Assembly (NCBI RefSeq): GCF_964340395.1
Contig: NC_135549.1
Location: 30,682,332-30,746,331 of the forward strand
Reading direction: 5' to 3'
DNA from: Glandiceps talaboti
Taxonomy: Eukaryota > Hemichordata > Enteropneusta > Spengelidae
DNA length: 64,000 nucleotides
Shown: one piece after another, positions 47,001 through 56,794 of the stretch
Numbering within the stretch: position 1 is the stretch's first letter
Layout: every line of letters begins with the position of its first letter
The notes under the pieces: generated by a model
Seen by the model: only the letters and a program-made list of their open reading frames with translations
The model's database searches: none
What the model was told of the DNA's origin: nothing
Made by a program: the position numbers and the translations under genes

Positions 47001-48315
47001 GTCATTATCAACAAACATAAGGCATGAATTGTAGTGGCAAAAAAAATGTTCGCATATGTCTTTACACAAACCATTATAAATGTGTTAGGTATGTCTGTCC
47101 GTCTGCTTTCTATAATACGTATTCGACAGTTACAGTTACAGTTACAGTTACAGTTACAGTTACGATAATTCAAATTCGCCAACTACCTTCACAAGATTCC
47201 TGGCTACCACTGTCAGATGCACTTCCCTCTACAGCTTTTGGGCGAAGAAAGAAAGGGTTTGTTATCGCTTTTCTGTAAGTGTCATGCGACAGACGATTTA
47301 TAAAAGACCACGATATTCACTAATTAAAGATACGACGAAAAATAAAGTGACGTTGCCGTATAGTGCATATGCATCACCCAAATAACGCAGCTGTCATTAC
47401 GACTTGAAGGGGAACGCCACTCCATGAAATAAAGGTATTTTCATAATCTATAGGTTCCAGATAGAGAATCATTGCATGATGATACAACCCCTATTTTGAG
47501 CGACATTTCTGGTTCGGAATATGACATCGACGTCATCGGCATTCGGGATTTTTGCTGTGGACCACATTGCCTCTTGGCAGTCAGCAGAAATGTTTAGAGA
47601 TTATAACCGTCAAGTGAAAATATCACGAATATCCCACTGCATAAGGGTTTCTGCAGACTCATGTGACGCAATGTGGTCAATAACATGTCATGTCATGTCA
47701 TGCAATATAATCATGAAGTGACTCTAGAACTCAAACTTTATGACAATGCCTTTATTTCCTAAAGTGACAGTCCCCTTCAATACATATTCATATCTAAGCA
47801 ATATACTTTAAAGAAAACTACCCCAGTGTCAACATTTGGGGACAAAAACTTGTCTAGAGCTGTTGAATAGTGTTTGTGTGATTTTATTTTCATTTAAAAG
47901 TCATCTCTTGTATGAATATAGTCATTGTATTGTTCGCGCTCACACCAGGTTTCATTTCTGTCAATAGCAAGTATGTGTCACTGGCTAGAGTACAAGTGTA
48001 GTAGGTACATGTTAATATGCAGCAAAATTTAATTCCTACAAACGTATAAACTCAGAGTACGGGTGTGCCTTTTGTCGATTGAGGGAATGCATGAGAGGAA
48101 AATGAATCTCTACACTTAATTACATCAACTCCAACCTTATTATAGAAGAAACAGAAAAAAACACCATTCTCAGGCTATCTCTTGTATTATTGACGTACAG
48201 AACAGAAATGTACAAGGCTTAATAATTAAAACAGTTACTTACACTTTACAGCAAAACCAAGAAAAGTTGATAGGCCAACAAGACAAGACAATAACAATAT
48301 AGTATGTATCGTCAT
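29869..48315 (-). CDS. Arylsulfatase B/I/J-like secreted protein with altered active site
   Basis: Minus-strand exons recognised: 48315-48243, 46597-46550, 45775-45664, 44613-44562, 43815-43712, 40682-40570, 39759-39674, 39129-39028, 38737-38671, 37979-37882, 37194-37061, 35179-35121, 34231-34114, 30812-30720 and 30044-29869 (TAA 29871-29869). Exon 1 gives a signal peptide ([20 protein letters not shown]). Sulfatase landmarks in order: [22 protein letters not shown] (FGly site), [40 protein letters not shown] and [13 protein letters not shown]. Family comparison with human ARSB shows the DD after VLIM replaced by CS, DNG changed to DHG, and the Lys of GRKWSLWEGG lost. A short exon between 34114 and 30812 is required by phase, since direct joining gives a stop, and was not found. 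The donor at 34113 (GTTATG) is poor. Frames are otherwise open. It may be a pseudoenzyme or an early pseudogene. Confidence 0.82.
30293..30370 (+). repeat. (AC)n and (CTGT)n microsatellites in the last sulfatase intron
   Basis: An ACAC run is followed by tctctgtgtgtctctgt and about 13 CTGT units. The Cys/Val and Thr/Asp/Arg frames here are artefacts. Confidence 0.9.
30558..30705 (+). repeat. Alternating (AATG)n/(GATG)n microsatellite
   Basis: Four alternating blocks, AATG-GATG-AATG-GATG, then AATG, end about 15 bases before the splice donor of sulfatase exon 30812-30720 (read on the minus strand). This is an example of segmental duplication within a microsatellite. Confidence 0.9.
31768..31970. 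mobile_element. Foldback/MITE hairpin of about 200 bp
   Basis: Near-perfect palindrome. The left arm, from caatctgattaaa through gatgtggtgaata(c)ggctcgatt to ttatcacaatt, is mirrored on the right (31911-31970). A G/C-rich centre (gttccgggagtg ... cactccccgaac) also pairs. Almost the whole element can fold on itself. It lies in the sulfatase intron that should hold the missing exon. Confidence 0.85.
32155..32375 (+). repeat. (ATTGT)/(ATCAT)n pentanucleotide microsatellite
   Basis: Degenerate TATTGTAT units pass into ATCATATCAT units with dispersed TTACATTACA variants. Intronic in the sulfatase gene. Confidence 0.9.
32957..33006 (+). repeat. (GTT)n trinucleotide microsatellite
   Basis: About 17 GTT units. 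The minus-strand frame reading through as poly-Gln is not supported as coding. Confidence 0.9.
33801..33855. repeat. 55-bp near-perfect hairpin
   Basis: Arms gtgaggcagatctt.tacgtacgat (25 bp each, one mismatch) surround a cacaa loop. The arms contain AGATCT and TACGTA palindromes, so the structure is nested. Intronic in the sulfatase gene. Confidence 0.85.
33967..34050. repeat. Inverted repeat next to a sulfatase exon donor
   Basis: gggattgtata(c)cc...ggttttgac(a)agttg on the left pairs with caact(g)gtcaaaacc...gggatatacaatccc on the right, with a loop of about 20 bases. It lies 64 bp from the weak GTTATG donor of exon 34231-34114 and could influence its splicing. Confidence 0.8.
35321..35371 (+). 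repeat. (ATAC)n microsatellite
   Basis: About 12 tandem units in the sulfatase intron between exons 37194-37061 and 35179-35121. Confidence 0.9.
35904..35984 (+). repeat. (CAGA)n microsatellite
   Basis: About 19 CAGA units preceded by GACG units, intronic. The Asp/Arg/Gln/Thr and Cys/Leu/Ser/Val frames over it are artefacts. Confidence 0.9.
36098..36880 (+). repeat. 37-bp minisatellite, about 20 copies, in a sulfatase intron
   Basis: The unit contains tatgtagtagtatgtagtgc followed by tatgaatacaaagccag. Several units lose the internal tagta (for example near 36190, 36225 and 36375). Substitutions such as tactgtgaa are shared by adjacent units, indicating local amplification. Confidence 0.92.
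38774..38857 (+). repeat. (GAT)n(GGT)n trinucleotide microsatellite
   Basis: GATGAT then GGTGGT with AGTGAT interruptions, just downstream of the acceptor of sulfatase exon 38737-38671 when read on the gene strand. Confidence 0.9.
39256..39345 (+). repeat. (CT)n dinucleotide repeat of 90 bp
   Basis: An uninterrupted CT tract, with a (TATG)n tract nearby at 39184-39215. On the sulfatase strand it is an AG/GA tract inside the intron between exons 39759-39674 and 39129-39028. The Arg-Glu frames are artefacts. Confidence 0.95.
41222..41390 (+). repeat. (ATAC)n(CCTA)n microsatellite inside the Harbinger-like element
   Basis: ATAC units, an interruption of cacacacata, then seven CCTA units, then ATAC again. 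The resulting Ile-His-Thr-Tyr frame is an artefact. Confidence 0.9.
42223..42917 (-). pseudogene. Decayed transposon coding remnants (unidentified protein)
   Basis: On the minus strand, pieces of protein-like frame follow one another with shifts and stops. In order: a Pro-rich start ([13 protein letters not shown]), [20 protein letters not shown], a charged helix-like stretch ([16 protein letters not shown] then [16 protein letters not shown]), and an acidic tail ([20 protein letters not shown]). Base composition differs from the surrounding intron. It may be what remains of an accessory protein of the host transposon. I do not recognise a domain. Confidence 0.4.
43920..44036 (+). repeat. (GACT)n(GGTT)n(GATT)n microsatellite
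   Basis: Three successive tetranucleotide blocks in the sulfatase intron between exons 44613-44562 and 43815-43712. A separate (GTTT)n tract lies at 44751-44790 in the next intron. Confidence 0.9.
46550..46600 (-). promoter_or_regulatory. NAGNAG tandem acceptor at sulfatase exon 2
   Basis: The acceptor reads ctacagAAG before TGGAAATGAAG. With the GTAAGT donor of exon 1, only use of the second AG (exon beginning at 46597) keeps the frame open. Use of the first AG creates a TAA at the junction. The splice choice is therefore decided by reading frame. Confidence 0.55.
47127..47163 (+). repeat. (CAGTTA)n hexanucleotide repeat
   Basis: Six tandem units in intron 1 of the sulfatase gene. Confidence 0.85.
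47404..47780. mobile_element. MITE-like element of about 375 bp in sulfatase intron 1
   Basis: Imperfect terminal inverted repeats of about 40 bp: ttgaaggggaacgccact...gaaataaaggtattttcataa on the left, and the reverse complement ttgaaggggactgtcact...gaaataaaggcattgtcataa on the right. No open frame. The target duplication is unclear. Confidence 0.7.
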
Positions 48316-49184
48316 GGTTTTAGATTCTCTGACTATCAATAGATGCCCGTGAAACTACAACACCTGCAAACTAATGGAAAAATAATCATTTCATAATTTT
48401 TGATAAATTATACCTTTGAGATTCCACACCGAAGGGAAAAGTTCAGATCTGGACTGTAGTAGTATTTTGAGCAAATATAAGGTAAAAACTATAATATTAT
48501 TGCTAAGCGGAATATAAACTTCAATTAAAAGATTCGTGTTCTATTAAGTCAATTCTGTGCAGACTGATATCATGCCATGAAAACCAAATCATTTTGCAGT
48601 CTTTTGTTTACTTTGGTACTTAAGGTCTGGACACACTTCTACATTTTATATTTCGGAGATATTGTGCCATTCAAGAAACCCCCTGATAATTCCAGTCATA
48701 CATTACACTTATTACTTTGACATTCATGTAACATAGCGGCTTGACCCGCAACTATAAACGCATCATTTTCATACAGTCTTTAGTTATTGGTTTAGATTGT
48801 GTCGAGTTGTATGGACTATTATACACATGTTGAATGATCGCCGCGAGGACAACAGAATACATGTATGTCTGTTTCGTCGAGGGACTGTGGGACACCCCAC
48901 ACACTGTTTCCCGATTGAGAAGCCTCGAGTGAAACAGTCTGTGTGTGTGTGTGGGGGGGGGGGGGTAACCCACAGGCCCAAGGGAAACTGATGTATTATG
49001 TTGCAGGAACATGATCAGTCAATATGTGTTTTGTAACACACCTACTACATTCTCACTCTCTCAGAACCATACGGTTAAGACATGACGACAGTGGACCATA
49101 GTTCAGAAATCAACACAGGAACATGGACCACCGTGCTTCTTTAATAATTACCTAATGTGTTCATTCCAGTCATGATGGAGTCAT
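48316..49184. other. Upstream flank of the sulfatase gene; no other gene recognised
   Basis: Should contain the promoter and 5' UTR of the minus-strand sulfatase gene. No clear TATA box was chosen. There is a G-run with GTGT at 48938-48965. Overlapping short frames on both strands near 48780-48990 are not convincing. Confidence 0.4.
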
Positions 49185-49535
49185 GATGGGTGAATGGTTA
49201 GCGTGACCGGCTTGGAATCTACAGGTTGCAAGTTCCAGCCCCGTCGCTGCCTGCTATTTGTTTCTGAGTGGCTAAAGTCCTTGGGAAAGATGTGAACCAC
49301 GTCTGTGCCTTAGTCAACCCAGCTGTATAATTGGGGACCTGGTAGGATGTAGGTTGCAATGTGAAGGCTTTAATCCTATTCGCTTAAATGGCTGCAATGG
49401 ATTGTATGCTCCCCGGAGGAAGACTAAAGGGCCGTTGTGCCGTTCTGATCCGAGCCAGGGGTAATAATTGTAAAGCGCTTTGAGCACGGAGTGGGAAAGC
49501 GCTATATAAGAACCCAACATTATTGTTATTATTAG
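49185..49535 (+). mobile_element. tRNA-derived SINE, full-length copy
   Basis: The head resembles a tRNA promoter: an A-box-like tggttagcgtgaccgg near 49195 and a B-box-like gttgcaagttccagcccc near 49228. The body follows: ttctgagtggctaaagtcc, gtcaacccagctgtataat and ggacctggtaggatgtaggt. The conserved 3' part is aaagcgctttgagcac then gcgctatataagaaccc, ending in a TTATTA tail. The two other copies (20121-20327 and 51052-51330) are truncated and inverted. Confidence 0.8.
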
Positions 49536-50320
49536 TAAATCCTTTTCCGGTACAAGGGTGGCAAATTTGTAAATTTGTCTTCAGAATTTAAAAACAATAA
49601 GTGTGTCTATGCTTGTGTGACTCTCAGAGCCAACAGAAGACCATGTTTGTTTGTTTGTTTTGAAAACATGTACATATGCGCATGACATCATCAGTGAACA
49701 GTTGATAGTGCTGTTGTACACACAACAGCACTAGCAAATGTTGACCCGTAAATGTCATTTGCAGTCTATAGCACATTGCCGCAGTCTTATCGCCCTTTCC
49801 ACAAGGCAGGCTGATAAACCCGGACCGATGGCGTCACAGCAGTCTACTTAACAGCACGAGGGTGAGGGAGGGAATATCTCATCTACTATTGTCCATCGAA
49901 AGGAAGGCAGTAAGTGTACATGTTGTATAACACATCATTATTCTCAGGCACTGGTGGAACTCCAGTGCAGCATGAAAAGTACCCTATGGAAAATAGACAA
50001 CGACTAGTGCCCTGGTCTGATCACATTAGTAGTGTATATTTCCTGTGTTGTGATTTGTCAGTCTAGCTGTTATGTAGCAACTATTGCTCTTAGCTCTGAA
50101 TCTCACAAAATAGTTGCTGTATAAGCAGTTTAATAGGCGTCTACTAGTGTCGTCATAAGCAATAAATGACTATACTATTCAACATACATGTATATCCACA
50201 TTATTTTAGGTATCGTCCCAAGGATCCCTTGAATTTGAAGTTCCACATAGGTTCACATATATATCTTAAACCGGGGTGAATAAGGGGATCGTGATCAATT
50301 AATTATGTTGGTAGTTTTTT
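49536..50320. other. Intergenic, nothing recognised
   Basis: No exon, RNA gene or repeat element boundary was recognised here. Confidence 0.4.
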
Positions 50321-50321
50321 A

Positions 50322-51025
50322 CCTCCAGTAGGGCTACGGGAGGTATTAAAGGGGGATGTCTGTCTGTGTCACCATTTTCTTAAAAACGGAAATCTGTTCA
50401 TGTTAATAGGGAAATTTGCATATCAATGAAATCAACTAATTAAACAATATCTTAAGACGGCATACTTCAATTTCAATGTAATTTAGTTTATTCGTTAAAC
50501 ATAACAAATTGTGTATGTATAAAATTAGTTGATGTACCTTACAGTGTTAATGAATAATTTGCATGATTAATGGTTTTCGGTAATTAGGATATATCATAAG
50601 AATGCATACTTGAATTTCAATATAATTTAGTACATACGTTAACCATAACAAAGCGGATATGTCCTATAAAAGTTGTCGATATAGCTTACAGTTTTCACGA
50701 AAAAATTGCATAATTAATGATTTAGGTAACTAGGCTGTATCTTAATAATTCAAGCTTCAAATTTCGTAAAGTGTGGTACATATATCAACCATAATAATAC
50801 GCACCTGTCCTATGACGTTTGTTGCTACAACTTTTACCTTTAATAAGTATTTTGAACAATGAATGATATTCAGTAATTAAGCAGTATCATGCACTCTTCA
50901 AATTCCGTACAATTTGGCACATGCATACTAAGAAAGCACACTTGTCCAAAAACAAAGCCTGTTACCATTTTTTTTTTAGTTTAATGAGTTATTTGCATAA
51001 TTAGTGACTCCCTTACGGGAGGCAT
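50322..51025 (+). mobile_element. Repeat element built of four ~143-bp tandem modules
   Basis: Flanked by 'gggctacgggaggtatt' on the left and 'cttacgggaggcattcagtttaaatctggtta' type sequence on the right. Inside, a landmark '(a/c)ttcaa(a)ttt(c)..(g/a)ta.a(a/g)tt(t)agta' recurs near 50467, 50612, 50757 and 50897, giving periods of about 140-146 bp. A copy of only the right end recurs at 57300-57335. There is no coding frame. Confidence 0.6.
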
Positions 51026-51051
51026 TCAGTTTAAATCTGGTTATATTTTAC

Positions 51052-51330
51052 ACTTTGTGCTCGAAGCGCTTTACAATTATTACCCTTGGCTCGGATCTAT
51101 AGCGACACAACGGCCCTTTATACTTCCTCAACTCCTTGGGGAGCATACAATCCACTTCAGCCTTGTTAAGCGCATATGATTTCAACATTCACATTGCCAC
51201 CTCTATCCTACCAGGTCCCCAATTATACAGCTGGGTTGACTGAGGCACAGTCGTGGTTCAAATTTTGCCCAAGGACTTTAGCCACTCAGAAACAAACGGC
51301 ATCAATGAGACTCGAACCTGCAACAGACAT
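51052..51330 (-). mobile_element. SINE copy 3, minus orientation, lacking its A box
   Basis: Matches the SINE at 49185-49535 in reverse complement and is more diverged. It retains a canonical B-box-like ggttcgagtctc (reverse complement of about 51310-51321), but the sequence beyond, where the A box should be, is unrelated. The 3' TTA tail is missing. Confidence 0.75.
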
Positions 51331-51799
51331 ATCTTGAGTTTATTGGACATCTTAATCTCAGCTGTGTATTGCAAAAATTCGAATGTGTCGTTAGCAAAGC
51401 AATGCATTATAGATCCTTATCGGCAATAATGTGCCTCTTTAGAAATTTATGCGTGTACCTACTTGAATGGCGTCTAAGATCTCACTGTGCCAGAACGTTT
51501 ACGAGGGTTTGAGTTCTATTAAATGATTTACAATTAGGTGAAAATAACAGGCATAACATAACGCCAAAAAAAGGTTTTGTTTCCCGTCCTCGCGCGCGTC
51601 ATTCCAAACCATGCGCATCGTACGTTTTTATTCTGTTTCCCCCTCACTGATCTACCACAGGCAACTGACAACGTACGAAGTATTTCAACTGTAAAAAAAT
51701 TCAGTGATTGTATTAGTATATTTAAAGGGTAATTAAAGTACTAGTAATTTGATGGTACCTCTATACATTTCGTCTGAATACATTGGAATATAGCGTATC

Positions 51800-52129
51800 A
51801 TGGAGAAGGTATGCAGATTGTACAAGGACTTATGTAAAGGTATTCTAAGTTCTGGGGATCGATTTATTCTGCCCGAACAGTACGAACTATGCCGTATTGA
51901 GGCTTTGGTGTCACGTGTATATGACGGAAATTTCCAGAGTGTCCCCCTACAAGCAAAACTGGAAGACATAGTGGAATTTGGCAAGTACTTAAAGATCGTT
52001 TTGATCGAAGACTGTGACAAAGTGTTACAGCAACCTGTTAAAGATGCCTTCCATGTTCTGATGACTCAAAGACATTCAAAAGTGTGGCTTAAATTTCATA
52101 ATTTGGATCGCCCAAACAGATGTTTTTAA
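51800..52129 (+). CDS. Unidentified open frame of 109 codons
   Basis: An intact frame from ATG 51800 to TAA 52127-52129 with balanced, protein-like composition (many Leu/Val/Asp/Lys, three Cys in the first half) and no low complexity. I do not recognise a domain. No signal peptide or membrane segment. No splice partner was found upstream or downstream. It could be a single-exon gene, a terminal exon or a transposon remnant, or it may be non-coding. Confidence 0.3.
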   Translation: MEKVCRLYKDLCKGILSSGDRFILPEQYELCRIEALVSRVYDGNFQSVPLQAKLEDIVEFGKYLKIVLIEDCDKVLQQPVKDAFHVLMTQRHSKVWLKFHNLDRPNRCF

Positions 52130-55100
52130 CTCCACAATGCCATTATCAGGTGGTTGCAAGATCGCAACTTGGGATGGCAAAAGCAGTAATAATCCTTGGG
52201 AGAACAGTTTGCCAGCGTTCTTGGGGAATGTTTATGGTTGATCGATCCACCAGTTGTGTGTTTCCATACCCCCCCCCCCCCCACTAAAAAAAAAGAAAAA
52301 AAAGAACCGCATCACCGCATCATTTTTGAAATTACCTTAGGACGGGAAACAAAACTTTTTTGGGGGCCTAAGTGCTTAATAGACCTCGACCTTCCAGAAG
52401 ACCTCACATTATACCCCTGGAATGTACACTAAGCCAGTCTGGTATATAAAAGTTTCAAGAGTCCGTGGACATTTTATGCGTTGACCGCTCTGGATGCAAC
52501 TTAGAAACGTTAACACTGTAATGGCAGGATGTTCTGAATTAGCAGTGAGGTGATTGGTAATGTCAAATACAACCCTGCCTTTTACATACATGTATAATAC
52601 AACACCTAACAGGAGTGGTCGGGGGTGGGTGTTTCTCCGTGTGTAAAAGCCTAGAAATAAAGGTCCCCAGCAAAAAGAAACGGCGTGAATGCGTGCGTGA
52701 TATACGTGATATGTCTACGTATGGAGTGGGGGCCATTTTGGAAAATGACAATTTCAGGGTATAACAGATGTTAGGCTGTTGAACGTCTGCTCGGACCCCC
52801 CCCCCCCCAGTATATCAATTAACGTGGAAGATCCTGAAAATCCTGGATATGGCAGTAAATCGACAAGTTGTAGAGGTAAAAAATAGCGTGTTTCAAATTA
52901 GCCTGGTCACTATCGTACCAAGAACAGGAATGACCTCAAAACAAACCTAGCTGTATCTTTTGTCAGTTTACTTACTTGATCGAGATGGTAACCCTTCTCA
53001 ACCAAGTTGTTTCTGAAACCAGTCGCCACCCAATTGCAATGTGTTTACATAAGGTAATTTCTATAATTAGTTAGTGAAGCCATAGTGTCTCTCGAATTGA
53101 CTGGATACAAGTAAAAGGTGAAATCATAGGGCTGTTATACTAATATAAATGCGAATTCAGCAGAATTATAAAACACATACTATATGATTTCATTAATGAT
53201 TTTTGCACCCATGATTAACTAATCACAATATGTCAATGCCTAGTTACCTTGTCCGTCAACCATTTATTAAGCTATCATGGTTAAAATGTCTAGTAGCTCA
53301 ATTTTATAAGTGAATTTAATATATTTTTAGGCAAGGAGAAGAAACATGGTATCGAATTCAACTGTTTTTTCAAACACAAACTTGAAAATTGTACCTGAAA
53401 TTGAAGACTGCACACCCCAGTCTTTGTCAACTGATAACACAATTCAGTACACGTGACCTTATGGACACATGAGCCTAATAAGGGACAAGATCAAAAGCAC
53501 TTTCGGAGTGGGGGTGGGGGATTTGAACCATTTTATGTGTCATCCTACAAAACCGATTTTACATTTAATGGATGTTTTGTGCCCCTAAATTCACATATTT
53601 CTAATAAATGTCGCCCAATTGAGAAACGGAAGAATTTTCGCCGAAGTAAATGCATCACACTAAACTATAGTATAAAGTTTTATAAAAGAGCTCTATTGAC
53701 TGAAACAATTTTCAATTTTGGCCAATCTAATTAGAAGGTCGGATGGGGAGGGATCTGAGGTCTAACTTTAGTTTTCTGTTCTACATTGAATTATTCATCT
53801 CGCCCCTAAGTGAATCGTAGGGGGACTGGAAGTACGTTAAATTTGTATCGCCCTCCTTCTCTGTTCAATGATGGCTTAATTGCAGGGATGTAGATTGCTT
53901 CCTTCACTCCTCGTTCAAAGTGCATAGTTAGAGTGTCTAATATCTATGTCCACGGAATGACCTGGTGATTCGATGTGTCGCCTCTAAATATATACCGCAC
54001 ATTGTCCTGTGCTGGTCTGGCCCTGCCACTTGTAGATCACTCCACACATTTATGACCACTTATTAAGCTCGTGTGTCCATGAGGTCGATCACGTATGTTA
54101 AATAGTGGGTCCAATCTTTTGACAAAGACTGAAGTGTGCAGTCGGACATTTCAGACACATTTTTCAAGAATGCGTTTGGAACAAAAGTTCAATTAGATTC
54201 TATTACTTATTAGGCTATGCCAGTTGTTTGAAATAGTGTGATGAATAACAAGAAGTCGCGAGCACATAGTCAAATCAAAATCAAATCAAATCTAATGAAT
54301 GATGGAACACTTCAGGGTGGGTAACGTCACTGAAAAACGAGTGCATAGTTTAAAACAAAATCCTAGGCGTGTTAATACATTGCAGTGGTTTATCATATAC
54401 CGTGCGACGTTTACATTGTTATGGAATTTCAGAGGATTTCCTGTACATCTTCCTTTACATGGCAATATCACCGACCAGTCATGATCCACTAAGATCGAAT
54501 GACTCTGAAATATAATGTCGTACACGAAAGCCGAGTATGGCGGTGTGGTTTATAAATACTAAATCTTGGTGCAAACGTCATTAGACTCTGATACAAAACA
54601 TAGGAAGAGGAAAATCATAGGTGTGGCAGCGCACGTATCAGATGACAGTTTTCATTGTACAAATATATGGACTTTGTTCTCTTCGCGTGTTCCTTTTGAT
54701 TTCATAAAACATGATTGGGACGGATGGGACTGGAAAATCTATAATGGTCCTCCCACGACCACTCTGTAGCAACTAAATGTTTGCCCAGTGTGAGGCATGT
54801 GATAGTATTAAATCAGTGATAATGTTTAATTTCTCCTAGATTACATTCTAAACCAAATTCATTTTGTCTTTGCTTAAAATCAGTGATCATAAGAATTAAG
54901 AGACTTTAAGAGATTACCTACCTATACAAACTAGAATGATAATTATGCTTCTTTCTTACGAGAGCTAGGATAACTTCAACACTTCGAAGGAATGATGATT
55001 GACTTGTAACTTTGGGTACAACGTTTGCTATCGTATTTATACACACGTCTTGCTGGGAGATTTATTTGTAAGGCTTAGCTAACTTCAGACCGAGGTTTAA

Positions 55101-56200
55101 CCACGCCCACTTACAACAGGTGGTCAAAAAACTTCTCTGTCGACTCATAAAATTTAAATTGTCGAACACCAATCAGCAACAGTACTAGTGGCGCATATTT
55201 ATATGGGTACTGGTAAATTTTCTCGACTTATCATCTCTATGGTTGTCAACCATCTGTTGATATTGTATACAGAAATAGATGGTGAATCGCCTTATTTCGG
55301 TAGGTCATTCATTGTGATTAAGGCTAGTTTCGTTACCTTTAGTTTGTGTCTTAGACTAGGGACAGACTTGTTATGGGCTCAGAAAGTGGATAGCATGCAC
55401 CAGTTTTATTTAACAAATGATGGTATTGGTACTTTTTGACTCCAAGACCAATACATCACTACGACATCACATTGAGGACAAGAGAATGCAACAACACGCA
55501 ACATGATTTGTGTTCCCATTTGAACCCTGGTCAGCCAACCATAGTGTTCATATTGATACTATGAAGCTTTGCTTGGCAGGAGACATCAATAAACTCAATA
55601 CTCGTTAATAAAGATTGTTGACATACCTGATACGTATATAATGGTTCTGTATTAATGGTGAAAGGTCATACTGACATTTACAATGTACATGTAACGATCA
55701 TTAATCAAGTATATCGTGTTAGTTTTAGCCTACGTATTGTGTGTATGTCACGTTTTCTTATCAGTCTACCGGCGACATTATTTTCTATTTCAAGGTCGTT
55801 GTTGTGCAAGTGGAGATATCGAACGAGTTTTTAGCACAGCGTCTGCACTCAAACACTGAGTCAGTCATATATTGAGCATTTGGTAAGTACTCGTACATAT
55901 TATTTATAGTGTTACTTGCAACTACATGTAAGATGAACTACTTCAATGTTTGAACGTTACAAATCAAATCAATCGCCATTTTCGTCCACTGTGCAAGGTC
56001 GCATACATACTTACAAAGGTACATGTACGTACGGTACAGCCTTATGTCATGATGGACGCCATTTTCTTTAATCATCGAAAACGAATATATTACTTTCCAT
56101 GTAATATTACAACACGAAGCGTTGTCATTATGCCAAAAATATAGGTCGTGTTGTTATTGTGCCAAAAATATAGGTTATGAATGTATGTATTTATGTATGT
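52130..56200. other. Long stretch with no recognised gene
   Basis: Only homopolymer C tracts (52269-52282, 52796-52809) and a short (CAAAT)n-like run at 54264-54292 stand out. Several short frames (54299-54525, 54566-54769, 55188-55439) show no domain and no splice context. Confidence 0.45.
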
Positions 56201-56204
56201 ATAA

Positions 56205-56730
56205 TAATAATAACTTTATTCGTCATGTCAATCATGAAATTTTCGTTGCATTGACAGACAAACTACATATCCACACAGTTTACATTAACTTAAATACATA
56301 ATCCATGAAAAATAAGTTAGGATTACAATACATATAAATACATACAGACAGTATCGGTTACATGTTATTGATGAGATGAATAGATCTTGGAACAAAGCTA
56401 TACTTAAATCTGTTTGTACGTGCATGGGGTACTCTGAGGCGACGACCACTTGGTAGATATTCATATTCTGTATGTAGTGGATGTGTTGAATCTTTGATAA
56501 TTTTTGTAGCAGTCTTAAACGATTTGTGTTTATACAATGTAGAGTTATCAGATAGTTCGTAGAAGTCATTATTAACTAATTTTCTGCATATGTTCCTAGG
56601 ACGGTTTAGATCGTGTTTAAGATAGGTGGGCAGCATATCATAGAATGCAATGTTCGCATAACTGAGGACTGTATAAATGGTTGACTTGTAGAACAAAGAA
56701 ATGACATTCGAAGAACAAAGAAATGACATG

Positions 56731-56735
<5 letters not shown>
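56205..56735 (-). mobile_element. 5'-truncated non-LTR retrotransposon (Rex1/Babar-like LINE) 3' end
   Basis: The minus-strand frame 56729-56358 encodes the C-terminal end of a reverse transcriptase. It has FYKSTI, then KIIKDSTHPLHTEYE, LPSGRRLRVP, RTNRF and SFVPRSI, a pattern I associate with Rex1/Babar-type and related LINEs. After the stop, a short 3' UTR ends in aataaagttattattatta. The 5' end is lost where a (TATG)n microsatellite (56737-56791) begins. Clade assignment is from memory of the motif pattern. Confidence 0.75.

Positions 56736-56736
<1 letters not shown>

Positions 56737-56791
<55 letters not shown>
56737..56791 (+). repeat. (TATG)n microsatellite at the truncated end of the LINE
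   Basis: About 13 TATG units adjoin the 5' truncation point of the LINE fragment. Confidence 0.85.
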
Positions 56792-56794
<3 letters not shown>

